In this document: in pieces, positions 7,262 through 12,435 of the stretch
How the letters are laid out: the number at the start of each line of letters is the position of its first letter
How positions within the stretch are numbered: the stretch's first letter is position 1
Assembly (NCBI RefSeq): GCF_046546335.1
Contig: NZ_JBKGYA010000049.1
DNA from: Thiohalospira sp046546335
Lineage (GTDB): Bacteria > Pseudomonadota > Gammaproteobacteria > Thiohalospirales > Thiohalospiraceae
Length of the DNA stretch: 12,435 nucleotides
Direction: 5' to 3' (one strand)
Made by a program: the position numbers and the translations under genes
Notes under the pieces: model-generated
The model's input: only the letters and a program-made list of their open reading frames with translations
Database searches by the model: none
What the model was told of the DNA's origin: nothing

Positions 7262-9256
7262 TCAGGCCAGCACGGACTTCACGGCCTCGACGACCTTCGG
7301 CGTGGTGAGGCCGAAGTGCTCGTAGAGGTCGCCGCCGGGCGCGGACTCGCCGAAGGTGTCGATGCCCACCGCCTTGCCGTCCAGGCCGATGTAGCGCGCC
7401 CAGTAGTCGGTGACACCGGCCTCCACGGAGACCCGGTTGCGGCAGCTCGACGGCAGGACCTTCTCGCGGTAGGCGGCGTCCTGGGCCTCGAAGCGCTCCA
7501 CACAGGGCATGGAGACCACGCGCACCTTGCGATCCGAGAGCTCCTCGGCGGCGTTCATGGCGATCTCCACCTCGGAGCCGGTGGCGATGATGATGGCCTC
7601 GGGGTCGCCGTCGCAGTCGCGCAGCACGTAGCCGCCGCGGGCGATATCACCCAGCTGCTGGTTGTCGCGCGGCATGTGCGGCAGGCCCTGACGGGAGAGG
7701 CCCAGCGCCGAGGGGCCGTCGGTGCGCTCGATGGCACAGCGCCAGGCCACGGCGGTCTCCACGGCATCGGCCGGACGCCAGTAGTCGACGTTGGGGATGT
7801 GGCGCAGGCTGGCGTGGTGCTCCACCGGCTGGTGGGTGGGGCCGTCCTCGCCCAGGCCGATGGAGTCGTGGGTGAAGACGTAGATCACCCGCTGCTTCAT
7901 CAGGCCCGACATGCGCACGCCGTTGCGGGCGTAGTCGGAGAAGATCAGGAAGGTGCCGCCGAAGGGCACGAAGCCGCCGTGCAGGGCGACACCGTTCATG
8001 ATGGCGGCCATGCCGAACTCGCGGACGCCGTAGTGGATGTAGTTGCCATCCGAGACGGTGGCCGTGATGTCCTTGCAGCCCTTCCAGTCGGTGTTGTTGG
8101 AGCCGGTGAGGTCGGCGGAGCCGCCCAGGAACTCGGGCAGGGCCTCGGCGTAGCCGGTGATGGCCGCCTGGGAGGCCTTGCGGGTGGCGACCTTCTCGCC
8201 CTTCTCGGCCACCTGGTTGATGAAGGCCTCGGCCTTCTTCGCCCAGTCGGCGGGGAGGTCACCCTTGAGCACGCGGCGCTCGAACTCGGCGGCCAGCTCG
8301 GGGTTGGCCTTGCGGTAGGCCTCGAACTTCTCCTCCCAGTGCTTGCGCGCCTCGGCACCCTTGGCCTTGGCGTCCCAGGCGCTGTAGATCTCGTCCGGGA
8401 TCTCGAAGGGGCCGTGCTCCCAGCCGATGTTCTTGCGGGTCTCGGCGATCTCGTCGTCGCCCAGCGGGGCGCCGTGGCAGTCGTGGCTGCCGCAGAGATT
8501 GGGGGCACCGAAGCCGATGACCGTCTTGGTGCAGATGAGGGTCGGCTTGTCGTTCACCGAGCGGGCCTCGCCGATGGCCTTCTTGATGGCCTCGGCGTCG
8601 TGGCCGTCCACGCCGCGGATGACGTGCCAGCCGTAGGCCTCGAAGCGGCCCGGGGTGTCGTCGGTGAACCAGTCCTCGACGTGGCCGTCGATGGAGATGC
8701 CGTTGTCGTCCCAGAAGGCCACCAGCTTGCCCAGGCCCCAGGTACCGGCCAGGGCGCACGCCTCGTGGGAGACGCCCTCCATGAGGCAGCCGTCACCCAG
8801 GAAGCAGTAGGTGTAGTGGTCGACGATGTGGTGCTCGGGGGTGTTGAACTGCCCGGCGAGCACCTTCTCCGCCAGGGCCATGCCCACGGCGTTGGAGATG
8901 CCCTGGCCCAGCGGCCCGGTGGTGGTCTCGATACCGGCGGTGTAGCCGACCTCGGGGTGGCCCGGGGTCTGGGAGTGGAGCTGGCGGAACTGCTTGATCT
9001 CCTCCATGGGCAGGTCGTAGCCCGTGAGGTGGAGGAGGGAGTAGATCAGCATGGAGCCGTGGCCGTTGGAGAGGACGAAGCGATCGCGGTCCGCCCAGGA
9101 GGGGTTGGCCGGGTCGTGCTCCATGAAGTCGTTCCAGAGGACCTCGGCGATGTCGGCCATCCCCATGGGAGCGCCGGGATGGCCCGACTTGGCCTTCTGC
9201 ACCGCGTCCATGGAAAGGGCGCGGACGGCGTTGGCTAGATCTCTGCGGGTCGGCAT
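7262..9256 (-). CDS. tkt: Transketolase
   Basis: Thiamine-diphosphate enzyme that moves two-carbon ketol units among sugar phosphates, regenerating xylulose and ribose phosphates for the Calvin cycle. The 664-residue length is normal. The N-terminal domain opens with RRDLANAVRALSMDAVQKAK and has SGHPGAP (24-30) and NGHGSML (64-70). The cofactor motif runs from GDGCLMEG (154-161) to DDNGISIDG (183-191). The middle domain has GGSADLTGSN (378-387) and REFGM with the catalytic Glu413. The C-terminal domain ends in GIDTFGESAPGGDLYEHFGL-like sequence typical of the family. The ATG at 9256 follows AGGAG by seven bases. It is the first gene of the tkt-gap-pgk-pyk-fba run, directly after a terminator closing the patatin gene. 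Autotroph literature also calls it cbbT. Confidence 0.97.
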   Translation of the reverse strand: MPTRRDLANAVRALSMDAVQKAKSGHPGAPMGMADIAEVLWNDFMEHDPANPSWADRDRFVLSNGHGSMLIYSLLHLTGYDLPMEEIKQFRQLHSQTPGHPEVGYTAGIETTTGPLGQGISNAVGMALAEKVLAGQFNTPEHHIVDHYTYCFLGDGCLMEGVSHEACALAGTWGLGKLVAFWDDNGISIDGHVEDWFTDDTPGRFEAYGWHVIRGVDGHDAEAIKKAIGEARSVNDKPTLICTKTVIGFGAPNLCGSHDCHGAPLGDDEIAETRKNIGWEHGPFEIPDEIYSAWDAKAKGAEARKHWEEKFEAYRKANPELAAEFERRVLKGDLPADWAKKAEAFINQVAEKGEKVATRKASQAAITGYAEALPEFLGGSADLTGSNNTDWKGCKDITATVSDGNYIHYGVREFGMAAIMNGVALHGGFVPFGGTFLIFSDYARNGVRMSGLMKQRVIYVFTHDSIGLGEDGPTHQPVEHHASLRHIPNVDYWRPADAVETAVAWRCAIERTDGPSALGLSRQGLPHMPRDNQQLGDIARGGYVLRDCDGDPEAIIIATGSEVEIAMNAAEELSDRKVRVVSMPCVERFEAQDAAYREKVLPSSCRNRVSVEAGVTDYWARYIGLDGKAVGIDTFGESAPGGDLYEHFGLTTPKVVEAVKSVLA

Positions 9257-9450
9257 GTGGCTTCTCCTGCAAGCTTGGTCAAAGGGGTCGCACTCACGCG
9301 GGCGCCCTGCTCGGGGCAGCTACCGCGACTTCACCCAACCACTTGAACCAGTTAATGAATTCGGAACCGGGCGCCGGTCCGGACAGGCGCCCCCTGGGGA
9401 TTTTTGAGCCGGCAATTCTCCCCTATCGGCGCGGTTAAGGCAATAAAGAA
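9257..9450 (-). promoter_or_regulatory. Leader and candidate promoter of the tkt-fba operon
   Basis: On the minus strand TTGCCT (plus 9438-9443) is followed after 17 bases by GAGAAT (plus 9415-9420), a possible -35/-10 pair with four of six matches each. It would begin right beside the terminator tract of the upstream gene and give a leader of roughly 150 bases. The leader contains a GGGCGCC/GGCGCCC stem (9369-9375 with 9386-9392). It also has an AT-rich stretch at about 9341-9366 with GAATTC (9357-9362) and GAACC repeated 19 bases apart (9345, 9364). That stretch could bind a regulator such as CbbR, but I cannot point to a clear LysR box. A start site within or below the AT-rich stretch is equally possible. 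Confidence 0.3.
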
Positions 9451-9463
9451 CCGGGCGTCCCGG
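9441..9463 (-). terminator. Intrinsic terminator of the patatin-like gene
   Basis: On the minus strand, two bases after the stop codon, CCGGG-ACG-CCCGG (plus 9451-9463) forms a five-pair GC stem with a three-base loop. It is followed at once by TTCTTTATTG (plus 9441-9450). The stem and the U-rich tract have the right order and spacing for a short rho-independent terminator. It separates the phospholipase gene from the tkt operon. Confidence 0.65.
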
Positions 9464-9465
9464 AA

Positions 9466-10389
9466 TCACGGCCCTGGCGGGCCCACGCCGGCCTCCACCA
9501 GCGCCTGCCGCAGCTCCGCCGCCGCCGGCTCCGCCTGCTCCAGGATGGTCTCGACGCGGTGGAAGTGGAGCAGCCGCACCCCGGCGACATTCGGGCGGAT
9601 GAGGATATCCGGCTCGCCACTGCGCAGGCGCTCGGCGATGAGCGCCTGCTGCATGACCTCGAAGGTCTTGAAGAGGATCTCGCTCCAGCCCGGAGTCCCG
9701 TCGCCGGGGGACGCCTCGCGACTCCCCGAGACATCCACCGCGACCACCACATCGTGGCGCCCCCGGAGGCGGTCGAAGGGCAGCGGATTGGAGGCACCAC
9801 CGTCGATGAGCAGGCGCCCGTCCCGGCGCACCGGCGGGAAGAGGCCCGGGACCGCCATGCTCGCCCCCACCGCCTGGAACAGATCCCCCTCGTCCAGGAT
9901 GACCGTCTCGCCGGTCCGGTAGTCGGTGGCCACCACCTCCAGGGGGATGGCCAGGTCCGAGAAGGTCCGCGCCTCCACCTTCTCCTTGAGGAATTCCAGG
10001 AAGCCCCGGGACTGGATGACGCCGCCGTCTTCGCCGCCGAGCTGCAGGAAATCCGCCAGGGTCAGGTCGCCGCCGGGGCGCATGAGCCGGGAGAGGGCGT
10101 CCAGCTCGGAGCCGCCGAACTCGGCGAAGATGGCCCGGATCTCCTCGGCGGAGAGGCCGGCGGCGTAGAGGACCCCGATCACGGCGCCGATACTGGTGCC
10201 GGTGATGCGATCCGGCTTGTGTTCGAGGTCGTCGAAGACCTCCAGCATGGCGATATGGGCCAGCCCCGCGGCCCCGCCGGAACCCAGGGCCAGTCCCACC
10301 GAGATCGGTGGCCGCTGTCCCGCCGCCTCCGCGGGCGCTGGCGGCAGTCCCAGGGCCAGGACGAGCAGCAGGCTGAACAGGATACGCAT
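9466..10389 (-). CDS. Secreted patatin-like phospholipase (RssA type)
   Basis: A 307-residue serine lipid acyl hydrolase of the patatin family. Residues 1-22 form a signal peptide (Arg, then a Leu-rich core, then APAEA with likely cleavage near 22-23). There is no lipobox cysteine, so it should be a soluble exported protein in the periplasm or outside. The oxyanion motif GSGGAAGLAH (36-45) and the nucleophile elbow GTSIGA (64-69, Ser66) are intact, as is the DGG motif (196-198, Asp196) that completes the Ser-Asp dyad. VVATDYRTGE and ASMAVPGLFPPV are further family blocks. The ATG at 10389 has GGAGAG about six bases before it. It is a single gene, closed by its own terminator, and not obviously linked to carbon fixation. 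Substrate and physiological role cannot be told from sequence. Confidence 0.9.
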   Translation of the reverse strand: MRILFSLLLVLALGLPPAPAEAAGQRPPISVGLALGSGGAAGLAHIAMLEVFDDLEHKPDRITGTSIGAVIGVLYAAGLSAEEIRAIFAEFGGSELDALSRLMRPGGDLTLADFLQLGGEDGGVIQSRGFLEFLKEKVEARTFSDLAIPLEVVATDYRTGETVILDEGDLFQAVGASMAVPGLFPPVRRDGRLLIDGGASNPLPFDRLRGRHDVVVAVDVSGSREASPGDGTPGWSEILFKTFEVMQQALIAERLRSGEPDILIRPNVAGVRLLHFHRVETILEQAEPAAAELRQALVEAGVGPPGP

Positions 10390-10703
10390 GGCGACTCTCC
10401 GCGGGAGGGGCCCGGTGGGCGGGCAGCCATTCTCCGCCCGGGTGGACGGGGCGGCAACAGGGCGTGCGCGTACTGGCTCCGGGAAGGACTCGCGGTCGGT
10501 GCAGGTCCCGGATACCCGATCGTCGGCAGCAGGGATGCTGCCGTCGAGCCGACAGGGACGTCTTCACGGCGTATCGGGTATCCGGGACCTGCACCGGCCG
10601 CCCCCGAGTATGCGGACGCCGGGGGCGGCGAGCGCGGACTGGTCCGGAACCGGCCCGTTGTGGTTGACTGTCCCGCCCCCTCCCACCCGACGACGGACGC
10701 ACC
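10390..10703. other. Divergent intergenic region between the patatin gene and bioA
   Basis: This 314-base stretch lies between the starts of two divergent genes, so it must contain both promoters, yet I cannot name convincing -35/-10 pairs. Its centre is taken up by a long inverted repeat (listed separately). A six-pair stem, GGGCGG/CCGCCC (10417-10422 with 10434-10439), lies near the patatin start. Before bioA, GGTTGACTG (about 10662-10670) contains a TTGACT that could be a -35, but no -10 follows at proper spacing. I see no coding frame with family features. Confidence 0.5.
10492..10601 (+). repeat. Long inverted repeat with internal hairpins, probable dispersed intergenic palindromic element
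   Basis: The arm 10492-10520 is the reverse complement of 10573-10601 over 29 bases with one exception (10496 against 10597). That exception is T against G, so it pairs as a wobble in plus-strand RNA. The inner 24 bases are perfect and include GGTGCAGGTCCCGGATACCC. The 52-base interior holds a perfect eight-pair hairpin, CGGCAGCA/TGCTGCCG (10524-10531 with 10536-10543). GTCGGC (10522-10527) and GCCGAC (10548-10553) form an alternative stem. CAGGGATG and CAGGGACG are two near-identical short motifs, each flanked by complementary bases. Such composite palindromes are typical of dispersed REP/BIME-like or non-autonomous mobile repeats. No transposase is present, and no target-site duplication is evident just outside the arms. 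Confidence 0.75.
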
Positions 10704-12053
10704 ATGAACAACGCCGATCTCATCCGCCGCGACCTCGACGTCCTGTGGCACCCCTGCACCCAGATGAAGGACCACGAGTCCAACCCGCCGGTCCCCATCA
10801 AGCGCGGCAGCGGCGTCTGGCTGGAGGACTACGACGGCCGGCAGTTCATCGACGCCGTGAGCTCCTGGTGGGTGAACCTCTTCGGCCACGCCAATCCGCG
10901 CATCAATGCCCGGGTCCGGGAGCAGATGGAGCGGCTGGAGCACGTCATCCTCGCCGGCTTCTCCCACGAGCCGGTGGTGGAGCTCTCCGAGCGGCTGGTG
11001 GACCTCACCCCGGAGGGCCTCACCCGCGCCTTCTACGCCGACAACGGCTCCTCGGCCATCGAGGTGGCGCTGAAGATGAGCTTCCACTACTGGCTCAACC
11101 GCGGCCAGTCGCAGAAGACGCGCTTCGTGGCGCTCACCGGCTCCTACCACGGCGAGACCCTGGGGGCGCTGTCGGTGGGCCACGTGCCCCTCTACCGCGA
11201 GACCTACGGCCCGCTGCTGCTGGAGGCCATCCACGCCCCCTCCCCCGACTGCTACCACCGCGAGGCCGGCGAGGACTGCGCCGAATACGCCGAGCGCCAG
11301 TTCGCCGAGATGGAGCGGATCCTCGCCGAGAACGCCGACGAGGTCTGCGCCGTGGTGGTGGAGCCGCTGGTGCAGTGCGTGGGCGGCATGCGCATGCACG
11401 ACCCGGTCTACCTCCAGCGGCTGCGGGAGGCGTGCGACCGCTACGGCATCCACCTCATCGCCGACGAGATCGCCGTGGGCTTCGGCCGCACCGGGACCAT
11501 GTTCGCCTGCGAGCAGGCCGGGATCAGCCCCGACTTCCTGTGCCTCTCCAAGGGGCTCACCGCCGGCTACCTGCCCCTGGCCGTGACCCTGACCACCGAG
11601 GACGTCTACAGCGCCTTCTACGACGACTTCGACAACCTCACCGCCTTCCTCCACAGCCACAGCTTCACCGGCAACCCCCTGGGCTGCGCCGCCGCCCTGG
11701 CGACCCTGGACATCTTCGCCGACGACAACGTCATCGAGGCCAACCGGCGCAAGGCGCAGGTCATGGGGGATGCCATGGCCCCCCTCAACGACCACCCGAA
11801 GGTCGCGGAGGTCCGCCAGACCGGGATGATCCTCGCCGCCGAGATGAGCCCCGACCCGGCCCGCCGCACCGCCTACCCCTGGCAGGAGCGCCGCGGCCTC
11901 CACGTCTACCGCCACGGGCTGGAGAACCGCGCCCTGCTGCGGCCCCTGGGCAACGTCGTCTACCTCATGCCGCCCTACGTCATCACCGAGGAGGAGATCC
12001 ACCACCTGGCGAGAGTGGCCACCGAGGGCATCGACATCGCCACCCGGGACTGA
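10704..12053 (+). CDS. bioA: Adenosylmethionine-8-amino-7-oxononanoate aminotransferase
   Basis: PLP enzyme of biotin synthesis that aminates 7-keto-8-aminopelargonate to 7,8-diaminopelargonate, usually with S-adenosylmethionine as amino donor. The 449 residues fit class III aminotransferases. The family N-terminus is DVLWHPCTQMKDHE (12-25), followed by SSWWVNLFGHANP (53-65) with the two Trp residues lining the substrate pocket. NGSSAIEVALKM (114-125) binds cofactor phosphate. The Asp of ADEIAVGFGRTG (D254) contacts the pyridine nitrogen, and Lys283 in LSKGLTAGYLPL forms the Schiff base. The ATG at 10704 has only a weak upstream GACGGA. rsmE starts four bases after the stop, so the two are probably translated from one message. 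No other biotin genes are visible. The SAM-versus-lysine donor choice is family inference. Confidence 0.95.
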   Translation: MNNADLIRRDLDVLWHPCTQMKDHESNPPVPIKRGSGVWLEDYDGRQFIDAVSSWWVNLFGHANPRINARVREQMERLEHVILAGFSHEPVVELSERLVDLTPEGLTRAFYADNGSSAIEVALKMSFHYWLNRGQSQKTRFVALTGSYHGETLGALSVGHVPLYRETYGPLLLEAIHAPSPDCYHREAGEDCAEYAERQFAEMERILAENADEVCAVVVEPLVQCVGGMRMHDPVYLQRLREACDRYGIHLIADEIAVGFGRTGTMFACEQAGISPDFLCLSKGLTAGYLPLAVTLTTEDVYSAFYDDFDNLTAFLHSHSFTGNPLGCAAALATLDIFADDNVIEANRRKAQVMGDAMAPLNDHPKVAEVRQTGMILAAEMSPDPARRTAYPWQERRGLHVYRHGLENRALLRPLGNVVYLMPPYVITEEEIHHLARVATEGIDIATRD

Positions 12054-12057
12054 GACC

Positions 12058-12435
12058 GTGCCCACCCCGCGCATCCACGTCCCCGGCCCCCTGGAGGCGG
12101 GCAGCGAGATCGACCTCCCCGAGGGGGCGGTGCGCCACCTGGGCCGGGTCCTGCGCCTGCGCGCCGGGGCGACCGTTACCCTCTTCGACGGCCGCGGGGG
12201 CGAATACACCGCCACCCTCACCGCCCTGGACAAGCGCAGCGGCGCCGCCCGGGTGGAGGCCTTCGACCCGGTGGAGCGGGAGTCGCCCCTGGCGCTGGAG
12301 CTGGTCCAGGGGGTCGCCAAGGGCGAGCGCATGGACTTCGCCATCCAGAAGGCGGTGGAGCTGGGGGTGACCCGGATCGTGCCGGTCCTCACCGAGCGCG
12401 GGACCTTCGTGGTCAACGGGGCGGAGCGGTTCATC
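12058..12435 (+). CDS. rsmE: 16S rRNA (uracil-1498-N3)-methyltransferase, N-terminal part
   Basis: Methylates U1498 of 16S rRNA near the decoding site, using S-adenosylmethionine. The visible 126 residues include the PUA-like RNA-binding domain (about 1-72) with the family segment RHLGRVLRLRAG (26-37) and FDGRGGEYTATL. The beginning of the SPOUT methyltransferase domain follows, with QGVAKGERMDFAIQKAVELG (84-103) and TRIVPVLTERG. The trefoil-knot SAM site lies beyond the right edge. The start is GTG at 12058, four bases after the bioA stop. Initiation there is inferred from the protein's family N-terminus and the tight spacing, which suggests translational coupling. Confidence 0.93.
   Translation, partial: MPTPRIHVPGPLEAGSEIDLPEGAVRHLGRVLRLRAGATVTLFDGRGGEYTATLTALDKRSGAARVEAFDPVERESPLALELVQGVAKGERMDFAIQKAVELGVTRIVPVLTERGTFVVNGAERFI

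Noticed and set aside
9369..9406. A plus-strand terminator: the GGGCGCC stem followed by a run of five T at 9401-9405.
   Set aside because: There is no plus-strand gene upstream to terminate, and the T run is more than eight bases beyond the stem.
10640..10670. A possible BirA (biotin repressor) operator before bioA, from AACC and GGTTGACTG.
   Set aside because: GGTTGACTG resembles one half-site, but the only AACC upstream is about 10 bases away rather than the usual 14-16, and the left half-site does not match.
10179..12434. A very long open frame of about 750 codons on the minus strand across bioA, rsmE and the intergenic repeat.
   Set aside because: It is antisense to two unmistakable genes, its product is low-complexity with no family motif, and long open antisense frames are expected at this GC content.

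Overview
The window is GC-rich chromosomal DNA from an autotrophic proteobacterium. It holds a form I RuBisCO large-subunit gene, a divergent cbbR-type regulator and a full run of Calvin-cycle/lower-glycolysis genes. The form IA-like RuBisCO sequence, the tkt-gap-pgk-pyk-fba order and the bioA-rsmE pair together suggest a gammaproteobacterial chemolitho- or photoautotroph, possibly of the Ectothiorhodospiraceae/Chromatiales type. That placement is inference; no 16S or other marker is present.

Layout, left to right. The left edge carries the 5' part of cbbL on the minus strand (1-619), reading out of the window. A 170-base divergent region (620-789) holds a plausible cbbL promoter, T-N11-A style dyads expected for CbbR, and a structured cbbL leader. 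cbbR (790-1743) reads rightward and runs tail-to-tail, with a 49-base overlap, into a small minus-strand gene for a zinc-ribbon plus two-helix membrane protein (1695-2057). To its right, all on the minus strand and so transcribed right to left, lie tkt (9256 to 7262), gap, pgk, pyk and fba (ending at 2234). A GC-rich cluster of three tandem hairpins follows fba. Conspicuous hairpins also sit in the tkt-gap and gap-pgk gaps. Upstream of tkt is a minus-strand gene for a secreted patatin-like phospholipase, closed by a compact intrinsic terminator. A 314-base divergent gap (10390-10703) follows and contains a long, nearly perfect inverted repeat. On the plus strand, bioA (10704-12053) and the start of rsmE (12058 to the edge) form a tight pair.

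Functionally, RuBisCO makes 3-phosphoglycerate. Pgk and Gap reduce it to triose phosphate, Fba and Tkt help regenerate the pentose phosphate acceptor, and Pyk drains carbon to pyruvate. CbbR is positioned to activate cbbL and perhaps the tkt operon. The patatin, bioA and rsmE genes look like unrelated housekeeping neighbours.

The genes are mostly well-known families. I see no defence island, CRISPR array, phage, transposase or tRNA. The less ordinary material is in the gaps (the palindromic repeat, the tandem hairpins and the cbbL leader) and in the small zinc-ribbon membrane protein.
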